A stretch of 64,000 nt of DNA, taken from an uncultured Macellibacteroides sp. Lineage in GTDB: Bacteria > Bacteroidota > Bacteroidia > Bacteroidales > Tannerellaceae. The translations under genes and the position numbers were made by a program. Each line of letters begins with the position of its first letter. Position 1 is the first letter of the stretch. Below, one piece after another: positions 1 to 9,053 of the stretch. The notes under the pieces are model-generated. The model searched no databases. It was not told the origin of the DNA and was given only the letters and a program-made list of their open reading frames with translations. The stretch lies in contig NZ_OY762974.1 of assembly GCF_963667135.1 (NCBI RefSeq), positions 2,976,001 to 3,040,000 on the forward strand. The letters are read 5' to 3'.

Positions 1-198
1 GAAAACCTGCTTGTCCCGTTGTATGCACTTGCCACAGGTGTAATAAGCGCGTTGGTGGGGGTAAGCAGCACCTTTATGAATGCAGGAATTTGGATATGGC
101 TGTTAGCCTTGCTTTTCACCATTTTCTTTGTAGTGTGCGTACTGGTTTTTATAAAGAGATCGGTAAAAGATGAAATTGAGAAATCAAAACGATTGTAA
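1..198 (+). CDS. C-terminal end of an integral membrane protein (partial)
   Basis: An open frame runs from base 1 to a TAA at 196-198, so only the last 65 residues are visible. They form two hydrophobic stretches (about residues 3-27 and 31-52) followed by a short basic tail ending EKSKRL. This looks like the end of a multi-pass transporter, possibly of the MFS type, but no diagnostic motif is present. The stop lies 2 bp before the start of the glycosyltransferase gene, so the two are probably co-transcribed. Confidence 0.6.
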   Translation, partial: ENLLVPLYALATGVISALVGVSSTFMNAGIWIWLLALLFTIFFVVCVLVFIKRSVKDEIEKSKRL

Positions 199-200
199 GT

Positions 201-1475
201 ATGAAGATATTATTTATCATACCCGGCTCCGGTGACTCCTTTTATTGCGGAAATTGTTTCCGCGATAATCTGCAGGCATCGGCATTACGCAAAGCCGGAC
301 ATACGGTAGTCATTATGCCGCTTTATCTGCCCCTTAAACATAAATCGTTTCAGGCTGATGCCCCTTTGTTTTTCCCGGCTACTACTTTCTATACGGCACA
401 AAAGTTTTTTAGTAAAAGAAAGATGCCCAAGTGGCTGGAACGTTTTACCGCGTCGAATGCGATGTTGAATATAGCTTCTTCTATGTCGGGTACAACTTCG
501 GCCCAAGGTGCAGAGGCGATGACATTATCCATGATCAACGGCGAGGATGCGGTGTTTCAAGAGCAGGTAGCCCAACTGATTCAATGGATCAAAGAGCAGG
601 AAAAGCCGGATATCATCCACCTTTCCAGTTCTTTATTGCTCGGTATTGCCCGGATGATTCGCTTGCAGATGGATATTCCCATTATCTGTTCCGTGCAAGA
701 CGAAGAGGTGTGGATCGACAGCATGAATGAAAAGGATGCTTCGGCCGCCTGGCAGGGAATTATTGAAAATAGCCGGTATATAGACCGGTTTATCACAACC
801 AGCCAATTCTACAAAGAGTTCATCCGGAAGCGTCTTCCTCAACTAACGGAGATTGATGTGATTTATCCCGGAGTAGACAGGCAAAAATATGCCTCCACCG
901 GTTACCCCGAAGATCCGGTAATCGGGTTCTTCTACCGGATGAATCGCACAAACGGACTTGATATACTGGCTAATGCGTTTATCAAGTTAAAGGAAAGGGG
1001 TACAATCAATAACCTCAGATTGAAAATAGCAGGAGGTTATACCGGAAAAGACAAGCGCTTCCTGAAGGAGATAAAGCGCCTGCTTTCGCCCTACAAAGAG
1101 GCGGTAGAGATAGTCGACGATTACAGTCTGGAGGATCATGCTGGTTTTTACAACTCAATATCCGTACTATCTGTACCTATCACCTTTGAAGAAGGAGTAG
1201 GACTGTATCTGTGTGAAGCATTTGCGGCTGGTCGCCCTGCCGTGGAACCCGCAACCGGTTCTTTTCCGGAGATTGTAGGTGAAGCCGGTATCTTGTACAA
1301 ACCCAACAGCTCCGATGCATTGGCAGATGCCCTGGAAAAGCTATTGACTGATAAAGAATTGTATATCCGGTATGCAGAGAAGGCCGCGGATTTATCCGCC
1401 TCTCGATACAATGAACTGGTGATGGCCGCAAATTTGCTCGCGCTTTATAAGCAATTTACTGGTAATCAAAAATAA
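201..1475 (+). CDS. Glycosyltransferase, GT4 family
   Basis: This 424-residue protein is probably a cytoplasmic retaining glycosyltransferase that moves a sugar from a nucleotide-sugar donor. The N-terminus (MKILFIIPGSGDSFYCGNC) is the first strand and glycine-rich loop of a GT-B fold. The C-terminal half has the GT4 donor-site region: an IAGGYTGKD loop, then EEGVGLYLCEAFAAGRP at about residues 329-345 with the E-x7-E arrangement, then PEIVGEAGILY. The length is normal for the family. It starts 2 bp after the upstream membrane protein gene and is followed 26 bp later by a secreted beta-propeller gene. The acceptor cannot be read from sequence; a cell-surface glycan is an inference. Confidence 0.85.
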   Translation: MKILFIIPGSGDSFYCGNCFRDNLQASALRKAGHTVVIMPLYLPLKHKSFQADAPLFFPATTFYTAQKFFSKRKMPKWLERFTASNAMLNIASSMSGTTSAQGAEAMTLSMINGEDAVFQEQVAQLIQWIKEQEKPDIIHLSSSLLLGIARMIRLQMDIPIICSVQDEEVWIDSMNEKDASAAWQGIIENSRYIDRFITTSQFYKEFIRKRLPQLTEIDVIYPGVDRQKYASTGYPEDPVIGFFYRMNRTNGLDILANAFIKLKERGTINNLRLKIAGGYTGKDKRFLKEIKRLLSPYKEAVEIVDDYSLEDHAGFYNSISVLSVPITFEEGVGLYLCEAFAAGRPAVEPATGSFPEIVGEAGILYKPNSSDALADALEKLLTDKELYIRYAEKAADLSASRYNELVMAANLLALYKQFTGNQK

Positions 1476-1501
1476 TTTGTCTAACACTTATATAAAACAA
1501 C

Positions 1502-2776
1502 ATGAAGACATTCGATCAAAAAAAGAAGTTTTGTTATTTAGGAGTAGCTCTGGCTTGCCTGGTTACTGTCGAGGTAACCGCTCAATCGCCCTACAGTTGG
1601 AGAGGTCCGGAACGTAATGGTAACTATCATGAAACCGGTCTGCTTAAAACCTGGCCAACCGAAGGTCCGGCACTCTTGTGGGAAACACTGGATGCAGGGA
1701 AAGGATATTCAAGTCCTGTGGTTCTCGAAGACCGCTTGTATGTAACCGGAATGAACGAAGATGAAACCAAGGAGATCTTTTCCGCCTATACATTGAAGGG
1801 GAAAAAGATTTACGAGATTGTTTACGGTTCGCCTTGGGATAAAACCTATCCCGAAACCCGTACCACGCCAACCATTGAAGGGAATAAGGCGTATGTAATC
1901 AGCGGAGCAGGAGAGATCGTGTGTATAAACATCAAAGACGGTGCCATTGTTTGGAAAGTAGATGGAGCCAACGAATTTAAAAGGAAAACCGGAATCTGGG
2001 GAACATCCGAAAGTCCGCTTGTATTCGATAACAAAGTGATTTACACGCCTGGAGGAGATGTAACAACAATGGTTGCCCTGAATGCGGAGACTGGTAAAGT
2101 TGTTTGGAAAAGCAAGCCTCTGGGCGAGAACGGCACCTACGTTTCACCTCTGCTGATTATGCATAACGGCAAAAAGAAGATCATTGCTGTAACGGGTCAT
2201 AATGTGGTAGGTGTTCATCCGGAGACAGGTAACATCGAGTGGACATTTAACGATTGGGGCAGCAAGGACGCAGGAAGAGAAAACATTGCTACCAATACGC
2301 CGATTTACGACAACGGATTTCTTTTCTTTTCTTTCGGTTACGATATAGGAGCCTTTATGTTAAAACTGAATGTCGATGCCACGAATGCAAGCCTTGTATG
2401 GCGCAATAACGACCTTGACACTCATCACGGTGGATTTGTTTTGCATAATGGCGTAATATTCGGTTCCAACTGGATTAATAATAATCAGGGAAACTGGGTG
2501 GCTGTTGACTGGAAAACCGGAAAGACTATCTATGATAATCCATGGAGTGGGGGAAAAGGTAAAGGTTCCATTGTAGCAGCAGATAACATGTTGTATTGCT
2601 ACGACGAACGTCGCGGTACGGTAGGTTTGGTAAAACCCAATGCCGAAAAGTTCGATGTGGTAAGCGAATTCCGGGTTACCAAAGGCGAAGGACCTTATTG
2701 GGCGCACCCTGTAATACAAAACGGAGTACTTTACATCCGCCACGGAAATGCCCTGATGGCTTATAAAATCAAATAA
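1502..2776 (+). CDS. Secreted PQQ-like beta-propeller protein
   Basis: This 424-residue protein starts with a lysine-rich N-terminus and a hydrophobic signal segment ending at VTAQS (about residue 29). The rest has the repeated tryptophan-docking blades of PQQ-type propellers, for example GYSSPVV, AYVISGAGEIVCINIKDGAIVWK, VVALNAETGKVVWKS and WVAVDWKTGKTIY. BamB and PQQ dehydrogenases share this fold, but there is no dehydrogenase catalytic signature, so a structural or binding role in the periplasm or at the outer membrane is more likely. It lies 26 bp downstream of the glycosyltransferase gene and is probably the last gene of that transcript, since a hairpin follows the stop. Confidence 0.8.
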   Translation: MKTFDQKKKFCYLGVALACLVTVEVTAQSPYSWRGPERNGNYHETGLLKTWPTEGPALLWETLDAGKGYSSPVVLEDRLYVTGMNEDETKEIFSAYTLKGKKIYEIVYGSPWDKTYPETRTTPTIEGNKAYVISGAGEIVCINIKDGAIVWKVDGANEFKRKTGIWGTSESPLVFDNKVIYTPGGDVTTMVALNAETGKVVWKSKPLGENGTYVSPLLIMHNGKKKIIAVTGHNVVGVHPETGNIEWTFNDWGSKDAGRENIATNTPIYDNGFLFFSFGYDIGAFMLKLNVDATNASLVWRNNDLDTHHGGFVLHNGVIFGSNWINNNQGNWVAVDWKTGKTIYDNPWSGGKGKGSIVAADNMLYCYDERRGTVGLVKPNAEKFDVVSEFRVTKGEGPYWAHPVIQNGVLYIRHGNALMAYKIK

Positions 2777-2791
2777 AAAAAAGAGATAATC

Positions 2792-2835
2792 CCGACTTGT
2801 TCAATGTATTTTATACTGGTACTTGAACAGGTCGG
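2792..2835 (+). terminator. Hairpin after the beta-propeller gene
   Basis: Arms of 13 bp at 2792-2804 and 2823-2835 pair with one mismatch around an 18-nt loop, 16 bp after the stop. There is no long U tract, so termination is inferred from position and symmetry. Confidence 0.5.
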
Positions 2836-2917
2836 CGATATACTCCTTTCTCTTATACTTGTACGCCGCAACCCACTTATCGTTTTACGAAAGTGCTATA
2901 AATCAGAATAATTGTTT

Positions 2918-2925
2918 TAATTTTG
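2918..2925 (+). promoter_or_regulatory. Bacteroidetes -7 promoter element for the LytS/LytTR operon
   Basis: TAATTTTG matches TAnnTTTG and lies 14 bp before the ATG at 2940. It falls inside the longer frame that could begin with TTG at 2823, which argues that translation starts at 2940. Confidence 0.65.
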
Positions 2926-2939
2926 CAAAAAAAATATCG

Positions 2940-3962
2940 ATGAACCTCTTAGATAGATACAGCTCATTCAAACTGGTGTTAATCAGCTTGGTTAGTGCGC
3001 TTTTTGTTGTTTATCCCAATATTGCCTGTCTTCCCTGGGAACTTAGTTTTCTGGATAACGAGGAGCGTACCACGCATATCGTGTTCTTTACTTTCAGATA
3101 CCTGTTTTTTGCTTCGCTGATATGGATATTAATCCGATTCAATCTGCGGAAGTTCAAGATGTACTCTGCCCGGAAGCGATTTTGGTCTGTTTTCCTCATA
3201 TCAGCAATTGCCTACTTACTGTACGTAGCCATATCCTATCTTTGCTGCACGAAGGCCGATTGCTTTACCAGCATCTTGTTATTCCAGTTTCTGGTGGTAT
3301 GTATTGTCTGCACGTTTCTCGGACACGTTTCCTTTCTTTATTCCGTACAGAGAAAAAAGGAACAGGAGATCGAGCTTTTACGAATTGAAAACCTGGAAAG
3401 TCGGTGTAATGCTCTTGCCAATCAGATAAATCCTCATTTCTTTTTTAACTCGCTGAACGGACTTACTGCCTTGATACGACGGAAAGATGACGAAGTAACG
3501 CTGGAGTATGTGAATAAGCTGTCGGATGTATTTCGTTATATTTTGCAAAGCGACAAGAAAGGGCTGGTCACACTAAAAGAAGAACTTGAATTCGTAGACG
3601 CGTTCCGATACATGATGGAAGTGAGGTTTGCCAATAAACTGGTATTTGATATTGAGGTAGACGATGATAAGATGGATCTCAAAATCCCCGTTCTTTCCCT
3701 GCTTCCAATTATCGACAATGTGGTAGTTCATAACACAATAGATAGTCAGCATAAGATGACGATCTCTTTCCGGTTTAACGAAAATCTGGAATTGGTTGTA
3801 ACCAACCCTGTTTACCCAAAGCTAACACCTCCCGTAACGAACGGAACAGGACTCAGAAACCTTGAAAACCGATTCTCTCTACTGATGAACGAACAGATAA
3901 GAATTGAAGACAAAGGGGATACATTCAGCATTTATTTACCTTTAAAAAGTAAATTGAAATGA
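2940..3962 (+). CDS. LytS-type sensor histidine kinase
   Basis: This 340-residue kinase belongs to the LytS/YehU (His_kinase PF06580) family. Four membrane segments occupy about residues 10-132. A charged coiled coil (RKKEQEIELLRIENLESR) leads into the phosphoacceptor motif QINPHFFFNSLN, with His at residue 166. The ATPase part has an N-box variant, LLPIIDNVVVHN, and a G-box, GTGLRNLENRF. No extracellular sensor domain is visible, so the signal is probably read in or at the membrane. The ATG at 2940 is preferred over TTG at 2823 because a promoter box sits between them. Its stop overlaps the response regulator start by 4 bp, so the two are translationally coupled. Confidence 0.9.
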   Translation: MNLLDRYSSFKLVLISLVSALFVVYPNIACLPWELSFLDNEERTTHIVFFTFRYLFFASLIWILIRFNLRKFKMYSARKRFWSVFLISAIAYLLYVAISYLCCTKADCFTSILLFQFLVVCIVCTFLGHVSFLYSVQRKKEQEIELLRIENLESRCNALANQINPHFFFNSLNGLTALIRRKDDEVTLEYVNKLSDVFRYILQSDKKGLVTLKEELEFVDAFRYMMEVRFANKLVFDIEVDDDKMDLKIPVLSLLPIIDNVVVHNTIDSQHKMTISFRFNENLELVVTNPVYPKLTPPVTNGTGLRNLENRFSLLMNEQIRIEDKGDTFSIYLPLKSKLK

Positions 3963-4714
3963 AGATACTGATTGTTGAAGATGAAACCGTTGCCTATGAA
4001 AATCTGGTAGATATTCTTGCCGTTATAGCGCCCGACTTCGAGGTAGCCGGAAATACCGAAAGTATCTGTCAGACTGTAGAATGGTTAAAGAAAAATCCGC
4101 TGCCCGACCTTATTCTGATGGATATTCATTTATCCGACGGGTTGGCATTTTCTGTATTTGAACGTATAAAGGTAGAAACTCCCGTTATCTTTACGACTGC
4201 TTACGACGAGTATGCCATCGAGGCCTTCAAAGTGAACAGTATAGATTATCTGCTTAAACCGATCAAAGCCGAAGAATTACAGCGTGCCCTAACAAAATTC
4301 AGAAAATGGACGCAGCCCGATATCGTGCAATATCTTGCCCGGCTTTCGCAGCTGTCGCCTGTACACAAGTATAAAGATAAGCTTCTGATTCCTGTAAAGG
4401 ATAAATTACTTCCTGTTAATCTAAAAGATGTTTCCTGCTTTTATACTACCGACAAGAGTACGTACATTTATATGAAAGATGGCAACATCTATCCCTATTC
4501 CAGAACGCTGGAACAAATCTGCTCATTGCTGAACCCGGAAGATTTTATCCGTGCCAACAAACAATTTATTATCGCCCGCAACAGTGTAGCCGATATTACT
4601 ATCTGGTTTGACAGTCGCCTTCTTGTAACCCTCGATGTTGATATTCCGGAACGGATTTATATCAGCAAAAACAAAGCTGTAGAATTCAAAGCCTGGATTG
4701 TAAGTGATAATTAA
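3959..4714 (+). CDS. LytTR-family response regulator
   Basis: This 251-residue regulator has an N-terminal receiver domain with acidic residues EDE near residue 7, the phosphoacceptor Asp55 in LILMDIHLSD, and a conserved lysine in YLLKPIKAEE. The LytTR DNA-binding domain fills about residues 145-250 (LLPVNLKDVSCFYTTDKST, then SRTLEQICSLLNPEDFIRANKQFI). The gene overlaps the kinase gene by 4 bp, so it is the cognate partner. LytTR proteins bind direct repeats of a 9-bp box about 22 bp apart, and four such boxes start exactly at this gene's stop codon. Confidence 0.92.
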   Translation: MKILIVEDETVAYENLVDILAVIAPDFEVAGNTESICQTVEWLKKNPLPDLILMDIHLSDGLAFSVFERIKVETPVIFTTAYDEYAIEAFKVNSIDYLLKPIKAEELQRALTKFRKWTQPDIVQYLARLSQLSPVHKYKDKLLIPVKDKLLPVNLKDVSCFYTTDKSTYIYMKDGNIYPYSRTLEQICSLLNPEDFIRANKQFIIARNSVADITIWFDSRLLVTLDVDIPERIYISKNKAVEFKAWIVSDN

Positions 4715-4800
4715 ATCAATTGATTTTGATGTGCAAATAAGTTTATTTCGACTTCGAAATAAGTTGACTTTGAACGTGAAATAAGTTGATTTTGCTGGTG
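4713..4800 (+). repeat. Four 22-bp tandem units containing LytTR-like boxes
   Basis: Four units of exactly 22 bp lie at 4713-4734, 4735-4756, 4757-4778 and 4779-4800. Each carries a 9-bp box at the same place: TCAATTGAT, TAAGTTTAT, TAAGTTGAC, TAAGTTGAT. The published LytTR consensus is [TA][AC][CA]GTTN[AG][TG] with 12-13 bp between boxes. Units 2 and 4 match fully, units 1 and 3 miss by one base each, and the gap is 13 bp. The unit tails differ from one another, which fits conserved binding sites better than recent slippage. Binding is inferred. Confidence 0.6.
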
Positions 4801-4841
4801 GAGGATGTTTAGCTTGCGAAGCGTCCGGAATAAAACAACAA

Positions 4842-4888
4842 CGTTTGCACCCGAGGCTATAAAGTATATCACCTCCTGGATGCAAACG
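4842..4888. terminator. Hairpin between convergent genes
   Basis: CGTTTGCA (4842-4849) and TGCAAACG (4881-4888) are perfect 8-bp arms, with GAGG/CCTC pairing inside. It lies between the plus-strand regulator gene and the minus-strand MFS gene, so it may end either transcript. Confidence 0.4.
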
Positions 4889-4911
4889 GGTTATTGGGTT
4901 GAAAGCTTGCG

Positions 4912-6510
4912 TTATGCCTGTTCTAATTCTTCTTCTTGTTCTTCCTTTATTTCGCGTTTAAACAACCTGCGGATAGCCCGATAGGTTGGATGATATGCCT
5001 GTTTGGGACGAATGTTGCTCACTTTTACCAAAAAAATCATCATGCACAGGATGCCTAACAGTGTAAGCCATCCGTACAGCTCTTTCATGGAAACCATCAG
5101 AGCCTGTTGCTGCAACGCTCCGTAGAGTTCTCCGGGAGCAAGCCGGTTAGCAAGAGGGTTCACATTGTCCAGGTTGGCTCCCAGAAGCATGGAATTACTT
5201 TTCATTATTACCTTAAAGGCATGCCCTAAAATAGCTGTTCCCAGAACAGATCCGAATCCCGCACTCACAAACGATTGTACAGATACGGCATGGAAAAAGT
5301 GATGAAAGGGCACACGCGACAGCGAGGTCAGAAAGACGATGGCTATAATCACGTACCCGAAACTTCTCAGGAAGATGGGGACGATCATGGACGACTTCGT
5401 TTGATGGAAGTCGATGGTGAAATAAGACATCATCAGATAGCCTATGATGGCAGTAAAGCCAATAACGGTCATGGTTTTGTATCTCCATTTACGTAGGGCA
5501 AACAACTGATAAGTGAGCAGAGCTCCTGTTGCAGTGCCTAAAAGCGACACCCAGTTTAAAGAGATTGTGTTGAGCGAATCGTATCCAAGCACGCCTTCCT
5601 TATAAATGTGTTCGAGCAAGTGGGAGGGAGCCAGCAGCAGGCCCACCACCATATACAGTATGAAAGTCGTATAAACAATTTCGTACCGCCACGTTTGCAA
5701 TGCAATAAAGGGGTGGCGTATAAACGATGCCCTCCAAAGGTTGATAAGCAGCGAACTTATTCCCAAAACAGAGGCTGCCTGGATGTATTCAGAGTCGTAC
5801 CAGTCGTAATGTTCGCCGTAAAGGCATACAAATATGACCGACAGCAGGGTTACAGCCCATAGCAGCGCTCCCATCCAGTCTACCCCGAACAGAGGAAGCT
5901 TGGGTAGAGATCGCATGGTGCGGAATAATATCATTACCACCAGTATAGCAGTTGCCAGCAATCCGATAACGAGCCAATGCATGTATTCCCAGGTTGAAAA
6001 GAAAGCGGTGTAAATGGTGGTCAGCCCTGTAACTTCCAAACAGCCGTAAACCAACAGGTAGATGTAGCAGAAGAAAACCGACAAGTCTCGTGTGGGAGTG
6101 AGCCAAAGCTGAATGGTTGAATTACATTCGAAAGTTCCCCACATGCGGAAGATACCTGCCACGAAGCAGGTGGCTACCAGCAGTGGAACATTCGTTGTAT
6201 GCATACAGATAAGGTTGCACACGATAAGCACAGCCGCACAAATAAGCAGGGAGGCTTTGGATGTAAACTGGAATTTGAGACGGAACATAATCGCAAATGT
6301 GAGTCCCATTCCCACCATGGAGGCATAGCCTGCCATCATGATGTCTTCCTGTCTCAGAGCCAAAGAGCCCACCATTTCGCTGACCGACGCAAGATAGACG
6401 CCTCCCGAAAGCTGGAATACCAGAACAATGAGTATCATTATCCATGGTCTCAGTTTTTCGGGCACATAATCGCGTATGGCCGGAATGGAAAAAGGTCCTG
6501 TTTCGTGCAT
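4912..6510 (-). CDS. MFS drug/solute exporter, DHA2 (EmrB-like) type
   Basis: This 532-residue inner-membrane protein has roughly 14 hydrophobic segments, the count expected for the DHA2 family of proton-driven exporters such as EmrB. Its N-terminus (RPWIMILIVLVFQLSGGVYLASVSEMVG) is the first membrane segment, and the C-terminus is a charged tail rich in Glu and Lys. It is the last gene of a minus-strand operon: outer-membrane TolC protein, HlyD adaptor, then this pump 3 bp later. The three together should form a tripartite export path across both membranes. The substrate is unknown; antibiotics, bile acids or fatty acids are typical for relatives. Confidence 0.85.
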   Translation of the reverse strand: MHETGPFSIPAIRDYVPEKLRPWIMILIVLVFQLSGGVYLASVSEMVGSLALRQEDIMMAGYASMVGMGLTFAIMFRLKFQFTSKASLLICAAVLIVCNLICMHTTNVPLLVATCFVAGIFRMWGTFECNSTIQLWLTPTRDLSVFFCYIYLLVYGCLEVTGLTTIYTAFFSTWEYMHWLVIGLLATAILVVMILFRTMRSLPKLPLFGVDWMGALLWAVTLLSVIFVCLYGEHYDWYDSEYIQAASVLGISSLLINLWRASFIRHPFIALQTWRYEIVYTTFILYMVVGLLLAPSHLLEHIYKEGVLGYDSLNTISLNWVSLLGTATGALLTYQLFALRKWRYKTMTVIGFTAIIGYLMMSYFTIDFHQTKSSMIVPIFLRSFGYVIIAIVFLTSLSRVPFHHFFHAVSVQSFVSAGFGSVLGTAILGHAFKVIMKSNSMLLGANLDNVNPLANRLAPGELYGALQQQALMVSMKELYGWLTLLGILCMMIFLVKVSNIRPKQAYHPTYRAIRRLFKREIKEEQEEELEQA

Positions 6511-6513
6511 AGA

Positions 6514-7548
6514 TTAATAGTTTACTTCACATTCCACATTCATACCGGAACGAAGACGGTTCATCGCTTCTTCGGCGTTTTCTTTGGTAAGCTCGATACG
6601 TACCGGAATGCGTTGTTCTACTTTTACGAAATTACCAGCCGAATTATCTTGGGGAAGAAGAGAAAAACTGGCTCCGGTAGCACGTGAGATTGATTTTACA
6701 ACGCCCTTGAATACCACGTCGGGAATTGCGTCTACTTCAATTTCGACTTCTTGTCCTTCTTTCATGGTTGCAGTTTGTGTTTCTTTATAATTGGCAATAA
6801 TCCACTTGTCGTTTTTGTCTACCAAATCAACCAATGTTTGTCCCGGCTGTATCAACTGGCCTTGTTGTATGTTCTTTCTTCCGGTTGTTCCATCACATGG
6901 AGCGATGATAACTGTGTAGGAAAGATTAAGCTTTGCCAATTCCAATGCTGCTTCTGCAAGTTTTATTCCTGAAACGGTTTGGTCCAAACGCTGTGTCTGT
7001 TCGTGTTTTACAAGTGTTGTAGATTTCTTCTGACGTACAAGAAATTCATATCTGGACAACGATGCATCGTAATTGGTTTTCATTTGATCGTATTGCTGTT
7101 TTGTAACAGCGTCTTGCGCTAACAGATTTTTGTATCGGTTATATTCGCGTTCGGCATTGTCCAAACGGATTCTGGCTTCCTGAATACTGGCATCGGACAC
7201 AGAAATGTTGTTTTGCGTAGTATTGATTGTCGAGGCCATAACCGATTTACCAGATAACGCATTTTGATAGTCAGCTTCTGCCTGAGCTAAACGAAAACGG
7301 AATTCGGTATCTTCGATAATAGCCAATGTGTCTCCTTTATGAACCGGTTGATATTCGTCGAAATACACTTTGGAAACAAAGCCTTGTACCCGAGAATTAA
7401 CCGGCACGATCAATTGCTTAACTTGCGCGTTGTCTGTATATTCCACATTGCCTAAGTGAATGAAGCGAGAGCAGATCCACGTAATTCCAATAATCATTAA
7501 TACACCTACTACAATGTTGTAAATTACTTTTTTTCTCTTATGTTTCAT
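6514..7548 (-). CDS. HlyD/EmrA-type membrane fusion adaptor
   Basis: This 344-residue adaptor links the MFS pump to the TolC channel. It has one N-terminal membrane segment (IVVGVLMIIGITWICSRFI, about residues 11-29), a biotinyl-lipoyl-like half motif (VNSRVQGFVSKVYFDEYQPV), a long alpha-helical hairpin around residues 80-185 and the returning lipoyl half with the IIAPCDGTTGRKNIQQGQLI region. A C-terminal beta-barrel ends in RSGMNVECEVNY. The architecture and length match EmrA. It lies 25 bp downstream of the TolC gene and 3 bp upstream of the MFS gene on the minus strand. Confidence 0.9.
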   Translation of the reverse strand: MKHKRKKVIYNIVVGVLMIIGITWICSRFIHLGNVEYTDNAQVKQLIVPVNSRVQGFVSKVYFDEYQPVHKGDTLAIIEDTEFRFRLAQAEADYQNALSGKSVMASTINTTQNNISVSDASIQEARIRLDNAEREYNRYKNLLAQDAVTKQQYDQMKTNYDASLSRYEFLVRQKKSTTLVKHEQTQRLDQTVSGIKLAEAALELAKLNLSYTVIIAPCDGTTGRKNIQQGQLIQPGQTLVDLVDKNDKWIIANYKETQTATMKEGQEVEIEVDAIPDVVFKGVVKSISRATGASFSLLPQDNSAGNFVKVEQRIPVRIELTKENAEEAMNRLRSGMNVECEVNY

Positions 7549-7573
7549 TATGAATGATGTTTTTTTGTTTTGT

Positions 7574-8893
7574 TTATAGATTTCCTGTAGCCTTCTTCAA
7601 TTTATAGTAATTGAAGAGAATATTAATTTCTGCATTTGCCACCTGTAGTTCTGCAGTTAGTTTTGAGTTGCTGGCATCCAACATGTCGGTAATTAATGCC
7701 AACTCGTTCAGGTAACGATTGTTTATTACATCGTAATTCTGCGTAGCCAGTTCGAGGCTTTTTATTTGTGTGTCATAAATAGTGAACGACTCCGCAAAAC
7801 GTACATAAGCTGCTTTTACTTCTGTCTGAATATTTTCTTGCAACAGTTGTTCGGTTTCAATGACTTTCTGAGTTGAAAGTTGGGCAAGCTTTGCCTTTTT
7901 GCCAGTCTTATAAAGAGAGGCAAGGTTAAACTTAACACCAACACCTACATACCAGTAATTAAAATTTTTATTAATAGGAGGAACTTCAATGGTGACAGGT
8001 CCATCCAAATGGTCACCCGCAATCAGGGCTATCGATGGCAAACGTTCGGCTTTGACAATCTTTTCGCTTTGTTTGGATTGTTCTATTCCGAGTTTGGCCT
8101 GTTGTAACAAAGGTGAAACCTCGGTTGCTGTTTGCTGCCATTTTTCTTCGCCCGAAACAAGTGGTAGCTTGCTTAATACACAAGTGTCAATTTCTATTAC
8201 GGTTTCTCTCGGGAGACCTAAAACAATTGTTAATTGATTGTTTAGTATGATTTTGCTATTTTCGACCTGAGTCAAAGCTAACTCCAGATTCTTTAACTGC
8301 AATTCATATCTTGTAATGTCGTTTTTTAGCGCAAGACCTTCAGTCTGTTTAGCCTTTATGTTGGTAAGCAATCGTTTTGTCTGCTCAATGTTTTTAAGAT
8401 AAACCTTGGCTTGATTGTCCAGTTTATTAAGCTCAAGGTAGTTTCCAACAAGCAAGAACCGAATGTCTTGTCTGTTTTTTTCTTTATCCAATTTAGCCAT
8501 CTGATGTTGCAGTCTGGCAATTTCTATTCCACTTGATATGGCACCGCCTGCATAGATTACCTGTGATGCTTCGATGGCAAAGTTATTGCCAAAATGAGGC
8601 ATTGGAGCATTTTCTCCATTTGAAAAATCACGGTCAGCAATCCATCCATCTCCCAGATAACTGGCAGAAAGTGATACGTCGACCGACGGAAGAAGGGCGT
8701 TCTTTGCCACTTTGACAGCCTGTTCGGCTTCCTGTTCGGCAATTGTATAAGTTCGGATACTTCTGCTGTTAGCTTCAGCCAATTCAAACATTTCTTCCAT
8801 GTTGATTTTTTGTCGGTGAAGGTTTTGGGCCCATAGTAAGGGGGTGATGTTTAGTAGTAGAAATAGAAATAAAACTCCTTTAATTTTTCTCAT
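7574..8893 (-). CDS. TolC-family outer membrane efflux protein
   Basis: This 439-residue protein has a signal peptide (MRKIKGVLFLFLLLNITPLLWAQ) and two TolC repeats of long amphipathic helices, for example EMFELAEANSRSIRTYTIAEQEAEQAVKVAKN at the start of the first and QLLQENIQTEVKAAYVRFAESF in the second. It forms the outer-membrane channel and periplasmic tunnel. It is the first gene of the minus-strand TolC-HlyD-MFS operon and is divergent from an AraC-type regulator whose promoter lies in the shared 160-bp gap, making that regulator a likely controller. Confidence 0.9.
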   Translation of the reverse strand: MRKIKGVLFLFLLLNITPLLWAQNLHRQKINMEEMFELAEANSRSIRTYTIAEQEAEQAVKVAKNALLPSVDVSLSASYLGDGWIADRDFSNGENAPMPHFGNNFAIEASQVIYAGGAISSGIEIARLQHQMAKLDKEKNRQDIRFLLVGNYLELNKLDNQAKVYLKNIEQTKRLLTNIKAKQTEGLALKNDITRYELQLKNLELALTQVENSKIILNNQLTIVLGLPRETVIEIDTCVLSKLPLVSGEEKWQQTATEVSPLLQQAKLGIEQSKQSEKIVKAERLPSIALIAGDHLDGPVTIEVPPINKNFNYWYVGVGVKFNLASLYKTGKKAKLAQLSTQKVIETEQLLQENIQTEVKAAYVRFAESFTIYDTQIKSLELATQNYDVINNRYLNELALITDMLDASNSKLTAELQVANAEINILFNYYKLKKATGNL

Positions 8894-9022
8894 TTATTAG
8901 TTGTTTACAGTAAGTTATCGTCTTAGTTTATAGGGGTGCAAAGTTCGGAAAAAACGATCTTTATAGTAAATCCCAAAATACATAGAATTGGTTTAATTTG
9001 GACATTAGCTAATTTTTTTAAT

Positions 9023-9030
9023 TACCTTTG
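9023..9030 (+). promoter_or_regulatory. -7 promoter element for the first AraC gene
   Basis: TACCTTTG matches TAnnTTTG and lies 23 bp before the ATG at 9054, in the divergent gap with the TolC-HlyD-MFS operon. Confidence 0.6.
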
Positions 9031-9053
9031 TACTCCGTAGAGAGCGTATATAA

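Noticed and set aside
2823-2939. Longer N-terminus of the LytS kinase starting with TTG
   Set aside because: A hairpin arm and a TAnnTTTG box fall inside it, and the ATG at 2940 leads straight into the first membrane helix.
4713-4800. CRISPR array
   Set aside because: There are no spacers: units of 22 bp follow directly, only the 9-bp box is conserved, and no cas gene is near.
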